NCBI RefSeq assembly: GCF_032854445.1
Contig: NC_088302.1
Coordinates: 11,715,338-11,779,337, forward strand
Reading direction: 5' to 3'
DNA from: Liolophura sinensis
Taxonomy: Eukaryota; Mollusca; Polyplacophora; Chitonida; Chitonidae
DNA: 64,000 nucleotides
In this document: piece after piece, positions 13,301 through 28,300 of the stretch
How the letters are laid out: the number at the start of each line of letters is the position of its first letter
Numbering within the stretch: position 1 is the stretch's first letter
The notes under the pieces: model-generated
What the model was told of the DNA's origin: nothing
What the model saw: only the letters and a program-made list of their open reading frames with translations
Database searches by the model: none
Made by a program: the position numbers and the translations under genes

Positions 13301-16300
13301 GGTCACCTTTGTAATAAGGGAGAGTAACATGAACAGCCAAGGGCAGTTGCACTGGTTTATAGACCAAAAAAAGAAAATAAAATCAGTCACAAGAGTAACC
13401 TATTTCAAAGCTATTAGTACCCCATGGATATCCTTTGTCCACCACTGAATAGCCTTTATCACCTTTTCTTTACAATACATACTGGTTCCGTCTACCATAT
13501 ATCTTCTTCAAAAAAGTTTTATAACAATCATACATACTGTCTACCACATTAAAAGCTTTCTGTACACTTCGATTGGAGCCATTTTCAATGGCGACTTCTA
13601 GAGTTGCAAAGGTGTTCTCCTAAAAGCAACTTGGCACTCTAATTCATTATCCCCAACAAAGGCAGCCTTTTCCCTGGGATACCAAATACAACAGTACTGT
13701 ATTGTAACAGCAACTTATTGTGGGTCTTCCTACATCGACCACGTATACACTGCTCTTCTGTTTTTCATCACAGAGGGTTATGTAGGGTTTGTAGTGATAA
13801 ACCTACCCCACGTTCAAACAGACAGGCTAACTGTTGTTCTGTTCAATCGGAGGCCACACACTCGGCTGTATCAAAACCTCACAGGTGAGTTCATTCTTCG
13901 AACATGTATTAAAGTGTTTGTGAAATGCTTGACAAGAGATACAAAGGCAAATTCATCCTCAATGATCACAACAAAACACTGAATTACACGACTCTATTTA
14001 TCTGCAAACATATAACTATGAAGCCACACCATTCAGTCAACACTTTAAAAATCAACAATATCTCTTTTGTTAAATAAAACCAGAAGACTGAATAATAAAG
14101 CTATTCAACCTTTTATTGTAGGTGTTGTAGCATAACCTAGGCCTTCACCTAGACCAACTCAATCTGTGGAAGTATATCTGCTGTAGGATCTATGGTTCAT
14201 ATTGGATCTCATACATGTTAAAATATACATAAAGACATTGGGTGGGTGGGGGTTGGGGTGGGTGTTGGGGTGGGGGTTGGGTGGGATGGGGTGGTGGGGG
14301 TGGGATGTCCTATCAGCAGTTACTAAATTATGTTTCTAAATAATGTTCTCTGCAATGTTTCACTAGGTTGAACACTATTCTGATGTCTGCACAAAAGCAA
14401 TTTCAAATTGATCTACTTGCTATTTATTTGGCAGACACCATTTATGAATATCTATACAACATTTTGCAGAATAGTCAGATAGTTCTGGCTTTAGTATTGT
14501 CAATTTGTTCAAAGTGTACAAAAAATTGCCAGGGTTCTTAACTGATTGTTTTGTAAGGTTATGCTTGGGAATTTTTCACTGATGGCTGACTTTCAATTTT
14601 AAAACCTGGACCACGACATAATTAAATGGGAGTCTCGTCGTAACAAGTTGGAGGCTTCACCAATCACTAAACTGAACTCTAGTTTTGTTAAGTCGAGAGG
14701 AAAATGAAACAATTAGTCTCTCAGATGACAACAAGACTAAGAGTTCAATAAAAGTCTGATCAGTTACACAAGAAGGACCAACACTTGACAGTAAATACAG
14801 CTTTCAATGAAGACATTTTTCAATTTGTGTAATACACAAGTAAAAGTCAAAAAGACTTAATGTATTTTTGACACCTTATCTTGCCATTGTTCTGTGTATT
14901 ACATAAAACTGATCAATGGTACAAGACTTTACAGTTTGGGTATTTGAGGTTTGACACTTACGCATTTGGTGTTTCACGCTGTACTAAAGAATATTTCACC
15001 TATACGACGGCAGCCAGCCTTATGGTGAGAGGAAACTGAGCAGAGCCTGGGAAGTTTGACACTTGGTTTTATAGGTTTTGGCTTCAGATGAAATCCGCTA
15101 TGTGATTTCCTCCCTTGTTACAGAAAAGAGTGTTACCTTGTAGTTAGGACTGTCCCCTGACCCTGCCTCTCCACTGGTCACTTCACGGCCGGAGTACTGG
15201 ACAGGACTTACTGACCGCTCGTCCTCCCCACACACCTGAGTGCCGTAACGCTTCTTCAAAACTCCAACTAATAGGTCAACAAATCAAACAAAGTTTTGTT
15301 AACATGAAAAATCAAATTACAAGTTACAATAAAACAGAATGTTTTAACTGGGAAAAATTCATGACAAATATATGTACAAAACTTTAGTGCAAAAACTGTA
15401 AAACCAAAAACTAACTTGTGCAACTGAGTTCAATGAATATGAAAGGCTGAAAATTTGTGAAATAAGCTTACTTTCAGTGGCAACAAGACCATATATCACA
15501 ACTTCAGTTCATGCTATGCTTTTCACAACCGACGGTGATTTCATAGACAGATCAATGACTTGAGGTCAAGTTTAAAACTACATCATAATGCTTTGTTTAA
15601 TGTCTCACACATTCACGACAGATTTAGCTTAAGACAACTATCAGAAAGAGCTCTAATGGACAACAAACTTAGCACTGTCAACAATTCTTAAATTTTGATG
15701 TACGTCTAAAAATGCCTTTAAGAACTAGGGCAAGTTTCTCAAATGTTGAAGGTTTCTCCACTTTGTTCATGATGCCAACTCATGCACACAGCAGACAAGA
15801 CATCTGTTCTCACCTTTGGGAACATCATGGCTGTCAAAACCAGCAAAGGTTTCAGCTCTCTTTGGCACCGGCGGCGTCATGTACGAGGCACTAACGTGCT
15901 CCCCTGCACTACTGACACTTCGGCTGAGGTTAGTTGGACCATTTCCACTTTGCAGCATTACAGTCAAGCGAGAGGCTAAAAACAAAGCATAAAACCAGGT
16001 AAATGACTTGCAACTTGTTGTCCGTATTAGTAATAACTGATTTATCTAAAAGAAAATAGAACTAATATTATCCATGAAGGGCAATAATCCACATAATTCT
16101 TCATGCTGAGTTGCCTCCCTTCGCAATGCAATAACTGCTGAGAATTTCACGGCTGAGACAAAATGCATAAAATGTACTTTCAAGGGAACCCTAAAATTAA
16201 TGGAATGGGAAGAAATACTACTATGACTTTACAGTAGTTAACAAGATACTTGTTGGGACTGGCAGTTGCTGATTCCTTTTGCTGCTCCCCTTTTCCAAAT

Positions 16301-19300
16301 TAAGCCCACTTAGCCGTAATTTCCTTCCGATTCTTGTTACCCTGGCTGGACACAAGTGTTATTAACACTCCTACCTTCTTGAATGGCTGCCTGCAGCACA
16401 TCCCCAACCTCTTGCTGTTCGACTTTCTCATTCTGTCTCAATTTCAACTTAAAGAAACAAAAATGAACAGCTAAAGTTAGATGCTCCAGTTCTGTGTTAA
16501 TTTCAGTAACAGTGTCAAGAGACAAGATCCTATCAAGCTTTATTCATTCAGCACACAACAAAACAAGTGTTGTGTAGAAGACAATACAATATTTAAAGAT
16601 AAAAACGGTAAAATCTTTATGGAAAACAGGTGATTCTTTGAGAATAACAGCTAAGTCATACAACAGTCATAGGCCTAATTGCCAAGTGTAGCAAAATAAA
16701 CGTTGCAATTATTTGAGGACAACAGGTGATCTTTTGAGGAAAATAATTAACTCTTGAAAAGCTTAGAAGAATATTTAAGTTTATCTTGAAAACTGGACAG
16801 GATTTACAAGCATATGTAATGCAAGCACCAACTGGACCAGACATTTTGTTTATCTGTGCCGAACTGGGAGTTTGGACAACTCACCATGGGCGGTTCTTCC
16901 TTGGTATACAGCTCCAGCAATTCTGTGAACAGTCGGTTCTTCTCATCACAACAAGCTTTAATCTCCTGATCCTTCCTCTGCATTTGCTCTACAAAACACA
17001 CAGCACTTAAACGTCAGGCACCAATAATTATCTCAAGCAGAGATATTTAATACAATTGTACTGATTTGAATATATATTCAAATACTCTATTTAAACATGT
17101 ATGATAGCATTTCTGAGGACGATAATCTGGGCTGAGCCTGGTGGAATCCAGTCCCTCCTGACATTCGGCCACAACCAATGGGTCTGCTCTGAATTACCTC
17201 CCTTGTTACACAACAGCCACTATGACGTGACACCAGCTTAGTTCTTGAGGCGTGAAGCTAAGAGAAATGGGACTTCGCCTGTCAAAGCCTGCAGTGTGTA
17301 GGTGGTATCATGACAGTAACAAAGATTTTCTAGGCAACAGAATGCAATAACACATGATATCAGATTATGAACAGTCATAGAAATGTTGAGAGACCTTCAA
17401 TGCAGTGTATGTGTTTCAACTTAAGTATATATATTTTGAGCGGAATTTTTAAATTACCTCCAACTGTATTTCACGAAAAAAAACCTAATGATGATCTAAC
17501 GCTCTCCGAATAAGAGTTTACAAACTTAAAATCTGTCTTACAGTTAGGTCTTCAACGAGCGCATGTCGCTTTAACTCGGAAATTAGCCATGAACAATTTT
17601 CTTGGAAGTCCCATCTCACCACTGCTTTTGCCTATAAACACACACCTTTTAAGCGAGCCTCAAGGGAGGTAATCTGCTGTGGCCCCATAGCGGAATGGTA
17701 CAGGCCTGCTACAAGTGTGCTTATTTTTAGCTTGTGGTGTGCAGCTGGCTTTACCTACCTATGATATATTTGAGTTTGGATGCTCTGGCTTCTTGCAGTC
17801 TCCTCTCTTCATCACACTCTAAGGGAACAGCTTCATCTGAAACATCACCCACATCCAGGTAAAAAATTACACAGATTTGTTGCCATCTGAACAAACATCA
17901 TCTACATGAATTCATTTACTTGTAGACAAATTGAGATATATGAAAGATAACACCCTGTATTTATGAAAATCTGAAATACATGTACAACCACAGCAATGCA
18001 TAGTGCAAATGATCCATGGCCACAGCAATAATGACTATGTTTAACAGCCAACCTGATGGGCAAAATGGCTATACAAACCATAAAATTCTCTAGATAGGTC
18101 AACACATATTAACCACTGACAACTACAATGTCACAAGTCTTTAAAGTTGGTGATCATGAGAGTTGTTATGTAGTTTTATAGCTTCATGTTAGCAGGTTTA
18201 TTCTTGAAGTGGTCAAAACCTTACCTTCTTCTGGACACTGCTCAGCCGCCGTGCGGACAGCATTGATCCAGGTTTCTCGCTTATCACTGGGCTTACAGAC
18301 TAGTTCATACATCTCCGGCTCGGTTTTGTTTTGTGAGATCAGATATATGCCACCTTTACTGTCACGAGTGTCGCCTTTCTCACGCACCAACAGCTTGTAC
18401 AGCGAGATCACACATGACTGTGAAATACAACAGCAACAAAGAAATTAGCCTGTGGTTTACAGAATAAAGAAGAAAAAGTGTTATTCTTGTTACATAACAA
18501 TGTACCTGACTGCTGTTTTTGGCCTTACTTCATAATAAACAATGATGCAAACACTGATTTTTTCTATTGTCAAATGTAAGTCAAAATGAACAAAAAATTT
18601 TCTTATTTCCTAAAAAGGCATTATCAAGACTCAAGATAGAGACCAGAAATGGTATCTTGAACATCAGCTCTCAGGACTGATCTTCTGGCTTCAGGTCAGC
18701 GTTTCCAGCACAGAACTTGGCTTTGTATTTGTTTAAGAAAGAATGAGCTAGTATTTTTTGATCAAGAGTGTGATACCGTGTATCATCATTAACTTATATA
18801 AATCTGATGTCAACAAATATGGTTTCATTCTGCTCACCTTATTATCTTGAGAAAAAAATGTGTACTTCTGATTATTTTCTTGTAGGAAGATGATCACATC
18901 TGAGAGGACTACTGCTATCACATCTGGAAATAGAAAGTGAAAGCTGGTCATTCTCCAAATATCTGAACTTACCACCCATGCTGATTAATTATAAATGTTT
19001 TTATCTTTACTTAATTACAGCCAAAATTAATGTTTGTCTTCATGAAAGAAAAAATAGCTGGGTTTCATTTAAAACCGGATTCATGCAGTTTGATTTGTTT
19101 TATTGAATGAAAACTGGACAAATGTTATTCCACTCATGTTCCCAGGCTGTGTTCTACAAATCAAATGAAAGTAGCATTTATCCTGTTTTTGTTTGACCAG
19201 TCAAAACGGACAAGTTAGACCATGTATAAACAAATCAGTATCAATGCAACTGAACACATAACAGAAATGCTAAGGCAGTGTATTCACTGAGTACCATGTG

Positions 19301-22300
19301 TTAGCAGTCAGTTTATACGCTGGTTAGTGATGCAAGAGGAGAAGAAGAATGATTTGCCCTATAAGCCCTATAAAGACAAATGTGGTACCACTTATAATTT
19401 CGCTTGCTTAGCTGTAAACAAATACAGGTTTATCCCACACACGTAAGAGTCCTCAACTCTAGCTAAACGAAGAGAACTAATGCATATCCTTCCTAACTGG
19501 TTCAAACAATTTCACTTAATACCAACTCTTGTCCATTATGCATGCTTAGCATTTATGTCATATTCTTCAGTCACATGATGTCAAGGAGTCATTTGGTGTG
19601 TGTACACACCTAATGTGTCTTCTTGTGACAAAGGGATGCTTTCTTTGAACACCTTTGGAGACTAATCTTTAGATACACTCTGTATACTTACCAACAAGCT
19701 TTGCACGTGCATTTTTCCAGCTTATCACTCCTTCGTGAATGAGCTTCCGTGATAAAATGTCAGATTTCTACAGAAAAGAAAAAACCCGTAGATGATTATT
19801 TTTACTGAGGTAATTCTTGAACGGTACAAAAGGGGGCTATTAATGCAATGACAGATTCAATTACCTACACACAAGAAAAACAAACACACCAATGTTTTCA
19901 GTGTCAACAGGTACATCATTATTTCATTGCTTAATTTTTTTTTTTGTTCAGTAGCTATACCGCAGTCACATGATCGGGTTGACAGTTGTCTGCAATCTGT
20001 CATTTTGAATCGAGGCATCTTAAGTTCCAGGAGTTACTTCTGATATGAGCAGACCTGAACAAATTGGATACCAAATGCCTTGCAGCTATTTGTATTTTAA
20101 AATAAAGTGGACGAAACTATGTTTTGTAATTTCAGTTTGTGGAAACATGCACCGAGTTCAGATCAGCTCAGACCTGTGATTACATGACATGAGACTAACT
20201 TTGCGGGATATGAGTCATGGGACGGTGCTAAGATGCTGGTGTTCTGTACATGAAAATGTGTGTACAGTAGAATACTAGTTGGATCCTTAGGTAACAAAAA
20301 ATCTCATGCGTTCATAGCAAACTAACAATAAGAAAGCATTCAACAAAATACATTTTGCATCGATAAAACTTCGCTTAATGTCAAAATCATGACTTGCAAG
20401 GCAGACTGTAGCCCTATAAACTGGATCCCAAGGTCATTTCAATATAGCGCGAGGTAGCCCATAACGGGCTCAGGAACCTGTCTCCAAATAGCGCCGCTAG
20501 AGCGAGGCTACTCTGCATGATGTGGAGTATACTACAGGTCAAAATCCCGGCTATATTGCCTACCTTGAACCTCTTGCCCTTGAAGTAAACAGTGGACTTG
20601 CCCTCCAGCTTGTTGTAAATCTCTAGCAATCTCTGCTCTCTCTGGTATGCATCGATTTGAGCGTCCACGTCTTCTAATAGGGCCTTCGAGAGGAACAATG
20701 CCTGACTCAAGCTCTCTCTGTCACGCTTGTCTGTAACATAAAAAAGTGTTTGTCATGAGGGAGAAGGTTATAGGATGATTCTTCACACAAAATTTTGTTC
20801 AAATCAGACACCATTCAGAGCAGATATTACATGGAAACCAAAGTGTAACACACAGATAGACAATCTTTCACAGAGGAGTGTGATAAAATAACTGTGTTTG
20901 TTGATAATCACTAAACTTTGAACGTTCCGGCTGCTAAATCAGGTCTTACTGAGCCAGTGGTCATACATATGCAAAAGAATACTATATTTATTCATATATT
21001 TAAATGATGTTTTAAGCAGTACCCATAAACATTTTACTGACATGATAGCGTCCAGCATTATGGTGAGAGGAAACAGGGCTTGAAACACATGACTATCCAC
21101 AGGTTGCTAGAAGACTTTCCCACATCTGAGTGAAGAGGAAGCCAGAGATATCACTAATAACATGTAAAATTACACCTATACAATATCAATGATCTAAACT
21201 GTAACAAACATTTTACCAGTAAGATTAATTCTTCATGTACACTGACAATTACTTGCAGACTACTTGTGGAAAATTTCGTAATGTTTTTGAAGTGTATTAT
21301 GGAAGTCCGTGATCATCACCAAAATGACCTACCTTTTGTTGTTTTCAGGATACTCTCTATAAGGATAGGATATTTGGTTATTCTCAGTGAGATGTGAAGT
21401 AAAAACCCTGGAATTTCCCGTCTCTGACACAATATATTCATATTACATCGCTGAAAAAAAAAAAAACAGTGTTATTATTACTTTGTGACACACTCTGCCT
21501 CATGCTTTCAATCAAAACTAAACAGCGTTATTATTACTTTGTGACACACTCTGCCTAATGATTTCTATCAAAACAAAACAGAGTCATTATTACTTTCTGA
21601 CACTCTGCCTAATGATTTCAATCAAAACAAAACAGAGTCATTATTACTTTGTGACACACTCTGCCTCATGCTTTCAATCAAAACAAAACAGCGTCATTAT
21701 TACTTTGTGACACACTCTACCTAATGATTTCAATCAAAACAAAACAGAGTCATTATTACTTTGTGACACACTCTGCCTAATGATTTCTATCAAAACAAAA
21801 CAGAGTCATTATTACTTTCTGACACTCTGCCTAATGATTTCAATCAAAACAAAACAGAGTCATTATTACTTTGTGACACACTCTGCCTCATGCTTTCAAT
21901 CAAAACTAAACAGCGTTATTATTACTTTGTGACACACTCTGCCTAATGATTTTAATCAAAACAAAACAGCGTCATTATTACTTTGTGACACACTCTGCCT
22001 AATGATTTTAATCAAAACTAAACAGCGTTATTATTACTTGGTGACACACCATACTTTCAATCATGTCCATAATCCTTAAGCATCTTAAACAGTATATGTC
22101 TCTTTTAAATGAAATAAATATCATAATCAAAGAAAGTGAATCGAACAAGCAGTAGCTAAAAAAGAATTACTTGACACTCACCTTTATAAAATTTTGGAAT
22201 TTTCGGTCATTTTTTAGAAAATCTTTGTACAATTGAACAGATTTCTCCTTTAGACTACAAAATCTTCCGTAAGCTGCTTTCATTCCACTTCCCATTTCAT

Positions 22301-25300
22301 CAGAAAACTGAAAACATCCAAAGTTACATTCAAAATAACATTTTTGCGATACAGCTTGGCTAAATTTTCGAAAATTAGTTTTACAGTCCTGTGGAAATGC
22401 TTTAAATACAGTTAAAAAGCCGATGCTTAGCACAGACCTCTTCAATTAATGCCATGAATTCTTTTAACTTTAATAATTTCTAATACACTCAAATCACTGA
22501 TTTATTTATTTAATTGGTGTTTTACGCAGTACTCAAGGAAATTCACTTATACAATGGTGGCCAGCATTATGGGGAGAGGAAGCTGGGCACAGCGTGACAG
22601 AAACCCTGGGCCATATGCAGGTTGCTGACAGACCTTCCCGTGTAAGGCCGGAGGGGAAGCCAGCATGAGCTGGACTGGAACTCGCAATGACTGCACCGCT
22701 CCTGGGTCATTTCGATGCACTAGCGCGCTAAACAACTGAGGAATACAGGTAAAAGAAATGAGGTGAATGTACAGCTTGTATACCTGTTTGACTAAAGTAG
22801 GACCTATTTCATCAATACTTTTGTCGGCATGGTGCGACTGAAGCTGACGAAGACTGCGCAGAAAGGTCATATGCATGTCGATGAGGTCATCAAGGTTTGG
22901 GAACAGTTTATCAACTGTCTCTTGACTCATGTGAAGCTCAGTAAGCATACCCCGGGAAAACATCTGAAAACACAACCGATTTACACCTCTGAAAAATTCT
23001 AAAAATCAGACAGGTATGGAATTTTAACTTGATCTCTATAATGCTATGGTTTAATAAAAGCACTCAATGAATATTCCAGTGCAACATGTTTTTTCCACAG
23101 GTCTCATGGAAAATGTTGAGTGAACTGATTGCTTTAAAACAAGGTCAAAAGAACAACGTGAAATGTGAACATGATCTGTATACTTTATCACAATGAAGAT
23201 ATATAAATTTAAATAGTTTCAATTCATTACCATAAAGGGGAAAAAAGAGAAAAACGTTAAAGGACAAGTTCTGTTTTTCTCTGCCCACAGAGTTGTCTCC
23301 CTTACTCAAAATCATGGGAAGTTTTTTTTTACCTTATGATAGATATCTCTTATACCACATCATAATAATGGGACATCCAGTTTAACCAACCCTACACAAA
23401 GATTCTTAAAACCAACACTCACCATTTGCAAAATTTTCAGAGATCTACAATAATTTAATTCTGTTTGAATGAGTTCTGAAAAAGAAACAACAGTTTTATT
23501 AGTTATTAGTTTTATTATTATGTTACTCTGGATTTATATGAACCAATAACTTGATTCAGTTATCATTTCATGGATACCTTCTCATGAGTCTGATTTATTT
23601 ATTTGATTGGTGTTTAACGCCGTACTCAAAACTATTTCACCTTTACGGTGGCGGCCAGCATTATGGTGGGAGCCGGGCAGAACAAACTGAGCCACCGAGG
23701 TCCCCACGAGTCTAAAATAAGTGGATTCAAGTTTTAGCTTGTTGAATACATGTACTGCTAGTCTTATAACATGTATATACAAAGGTAAAGGATGAAAAGC
23801 TACAATAATTGAACTGAACACATAGATTTGCTTTTGGTATTTTTGAGTTGTTCACACTCTTTAGTTGTCTTTTATACGCACCCCATATTGTGTCTTGGCG
23901 TTTGATATCTTTGGCATGCATCTTTTTCAATGTCTGAAAAGTAAAATCATGTACTTGATTTAATGCACATTAATGTAATGCCACAATTTGGAACAAATAC
24001 AAATAAAACCACGCAGAAAACAAAATACAACACAGTTTCATCCAGACACAATAAATGGGAAGTGACATCACCCTATGTACAATATGAGGCAAAGAAAAGA
24101 AACACAGATTTATTGGCCGATGGTTGAGATGGAGAGTCAGTGTTTGACCTTGGTCTCACTTTGGCAGACACCGAATAAATCCAGATCACCGAAAATTCAC
24201 CTTGGCTTTGACTTACAAAACTTTCAGTGACACAATAAATACAGGTAATCATTGATGATTTCATACCTGATTGAAGAGACATATTGCCAACAGCAAAATC
24301 TGCGCTGCTATTTTAAATGTCATCTGCATAAAGTTAAAACTTCCACATGGTTTCTACTGACATGTATCTGACTTTGAGTGAAAATTTCATATTCAGTTTA
24401 ATCTTGGATTTCCCTTTCGTTATCAACTCACTCATGTCGCTATATTTAGAAACATGGCCAAATACTGACTTTTAAAGTGGGTTACCCCTTGTAGTGTAGC
24501 TGATGGGGATATGCTCAGTGAATTTCAAATGTCAGACATTGTGTTGTAATTATGCAGCCTACCACCATGTAACTTCAGTTCTACCATACAGATCATAGAG
24601 AATAGCGAATACTTTATAATACATGTTTGCTGGAAAGCAAGACTGTATTTGGTTTTGTAGACTTATAATTCATTTTCAAATGTTCTACTGTATATATGTG
24701 ATCCACGAGCAAACGCTGCATTGTGAATATCTCTGTTTCAATTGCATGTTATCTTGTCGCGGCAGTTTAGACTAGTGAGGTAATTCCCCCTGCAATTCTC
24801 TTAATTGACATTTTTTCCAAAAATATATTTATTTATTTGATTGTTGTTTTACACCGTACTCAAGAATATTTCACTTATACAGCAACAGCCATCATTATCT
24901 TGGGAAGAAACTGGGAAGAATACACCTTCTCACAGCCAGAGAGGAGGCCAGCATGAGGTGGACTTGAACCCACAGCAACTTTGACAAATATAAGCCCAGG
25001 GTTTACAGCTTGGAGTCAAATTAAGCACATTTGTGTATTTAGCTGAATCTGCTCAAAATATTCTGAATTTCTTTTGGCAATATGTCCCTATAATAAACAC
25101 ATGTCGTTGCACAGGCACAGACATGACATCACCAGACTGATGAGAAGGGCTTAGTTATCTTTACCTTCTTGTCAACAGTAACACTCCAGGCTTCAGGCTC
25201 CTCCTGTGTCAACATTAACTCTGGGTCATCATCAAAGTCTGTCACCTGAGATGTACCTGATGACGAAAGAATAGGATACTTTATAAGATTAAGTGTCCAA

Positions 25301-28300
25301 AAATTTCTGTCTGGGGCAAATGTTCAAAAAGTACATTAAGCCTTTAAAACATATTAAATCAGGTCTTGAAATCACTCTGTTTGCTAATGGTTAGGGGACC
25401 ATCTTGTGTAGTGGTCGCAATATGTGTCCAACATGCCACCAACATGGAAGAATCCTTAAAGATGAGTTTTCTAACCAAATCGGTAATAAGCTCATTTCCT
25501 CGTAGCTCTGACAAGTACAAATCTGAATTTAACATACCTTCCTCCAATGACTCCATGGAGACTGACAGAGTATCTTGCATACTGAAATGAGAAATATACA
25601 GGACTCATAACAACATTTACCTTTAACTGCTGACAGATTCAACAAAGCATCAAATTCTGACATCCAACACATATTCTAAAATGCAATTCACACATTATTT
25701 TCTTTAGGATATATTTGTGGTTTTCAAGGGAAAAAGCTGAATGTAAATGTAGCATTAGCCAAGTGAATAACACAACTGTTTCTCATTTGAAGGGAGGTAA
25801 TACAGTACACAATACAGTTCATCTTTTCCATACATAATTGCCTCCCTTTTTGGCCATTCACATCATGTTTAACATGAAATGTGGGTATAAAAAATAAAAA
25901 CTTTAAGTAATCGGTTCTTACTTGGATTCCATATCCTGTCTATGCATGTTATCATTTTCACCCTCCTCGTTTATTACCTTACTGCAAAGAAATAAATGAA
26001 AGAATTCAGGCCCAGGTCAAACACAGTGATGAAACCCAAACCACCAAGAAGCAGTGAAAATGCAATCTCCATGTATACCCTCACAGCATGCAGCTTACAG
26101 TCGATCGCAATGTACCACAAGAACAACAATGGAGAAGTTTAGATTACATGCATGAACACCACAGTGATGCAAGGTATTCCCAAAGAATGACATAAAACAG
26201 ACCACAGAAAAAAGATTTTAAAAAGACTTCCTTGTTACATTCTCAAATGAATTTGCATGGAATTATGTGTGTGAGAAATCTAAAGGGCACAGTCATGAAT
26301 AGAACAGCTGTAAACATAATACTATTCTAATGTTTCAACTACCAATATCACTTTGTTTCCCTCTGTTATTTTGGGCCACACATAAAGGGCCACGGTAAGG
26401 GATATGTAATCTACACCATAATCCACTGCAGGGATGAAAAGATATACAATAACATAAAACAAATATAAAATTCTACCAAACTGATATGAACGGTAAACCA
26501 AAATCTGCAAATACCCCAACACCAAATGAACAATGACTAATCCTTGAAAACAACTTACTATATGTACTTCAAACTATGTTAATAATAACAAGACTTCAAA
26601 ATGTGAATTTCAATTAATTTTGCCTATACTTAATAAACCATTTCTTTAAAACAGCCCATTTTAAAACATTTTCACTCAAATTGCTTGTATTTGGAAGTTT
26701 TGTCTCAACGGTCGAAAATCTGATCTTAATAATGGAACTGAGTTCAGACATGTTATGAAACTTAAGTTGGCTATGAAGTTGTGTACCCAGCCATGCTCTA
26801 AAATCAATACGGACCTGTGTGATGTGGGTTAATCCATGTGCTTGTACAGGGTATGCTGGTGTTTAGTACATGCGCACTAGTGGGTGTATAAATGATAATG
26901 TGGTATTAACCCTCTTGATATGATGTAATACACCAATATATTTCTGGGCAATGAAAAATACAATTACTAGTTCAAACCAGTTTTTTTGTTAGGCATAAAA
27001 CAGTGTTACAATAATAACATTATATTGTTGTACCATATTTCTTCATAAAATTGTCACCAGTTCCGTAAGCTGTTAACAAGAACTTCCCTGTACAAAAATG
27101 GGTATATCTGCCACTGAATATTTGCCACTGAATGCCTGTGTACATTACATGAATGTAATAAATGAGGACAGATCTATTTTTATTATGACATGGAGTTGCA
27201 GATCTTCCTGCAGAAAGTCTGAGTCATATATTCAGGAAGGATCTTACGTCATGCTTATTTCTCCTCACACAAGTACTAATTCTAGGAGCCTCTACCACCC
27301 AGTAATTATGTAAGCAAGCCAGTGCTACCATAAGACGTCTCAAGTGATCTAGTTCCACCGTTCTCTCCAACCACCATACCAGACTGCAAGGTCGAAGATC
27401 ACTTACTCGATACCTAGCATTGTTGCTACGCGGCGCCAGTGAACGTATCCTGAGCTGGTGTAGGCAGCAGCGCTCAGACTGTACGCGGCACAAGGGACAA
27501 AAGCGAAGAAGAGATTTGAAGCTGAAATTAGGCGCCTACAGTAGTAGCAATAGCGCAAGGCACTATACTGAGCACTAATATATGACAAATAGTGAAAATA
27601 CTGTGGTTATCAGGCACTATTATTATACCACAAATGTTAGTCTTGAGTAAACAAAATAAGGTAAGACTGAAGAGCACCTAAGTATATAGTAATCAATTTT
27701 ATGAATCATATGAGAACTTTAAGTGTCCTTAGTCATAAAATTACACAACCTATAAAATTTAATAAGTTGACAAAAAATAAAATAAAACAAAGTAACTATA
27801 ATCATGGATGTACTTTTATTAAACTGGTCTCACTTCATAGTAATACAACAAAAGTCAGTCTGTGCCATCTTACATGAATTCCCACATTCCAAAATAGGCA
27901 ACAAAAGTCATCTAACTGCTACAAAAAACTGACCGGACAGACCCATAACATCAACAGAATTACAGGATTGTTTATTTATTTTAAGATCCAGGATGGAAGG
28001 CCTACAAGCGCCCTATCAAACTTTATAACTTAACCTACAGGTATCTAGAGTTATGCTTACAGTTTAAGATTCATGAAATCGTACAAAACAAAGATAATGT
28101 TAAAAAAAATTAGCTCTACCTACTCAGCACTTAATTGCACACACTATGCCATACATAAACATGAGTAATAATGTCAGGAAGACTATTACAGTTAGTTTGT
28201 AACTAATGGAACTGTTGTCACTTTGATGGCAGTTATTAAAACCACTGGCAGTGCTAGTACCACTAGACAAACAGGTTACGCAGAGGTTAGGTGACAGATC

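Larger units (their letters stand above)
11306..15136. other. Intron between exons 24 and 25
   Basis: About 3.8 kb with a young SINE at 12619, two SINE fragments at 13136 and 14966, and a G-rich tract at 14240-14306. No exon is required here by phase. Confidence 0.6.

Noticed and set aside
21463-22058. CRISPR-like array
   Set aside because: The units are contiguous without unique spacers, and the genome is animal.
25165-25245. Alternative shorter exon 10 using the downstream acceptor
   Set aside because: Would begin on a whole codon and does not fit the single leftover base of exon 9.
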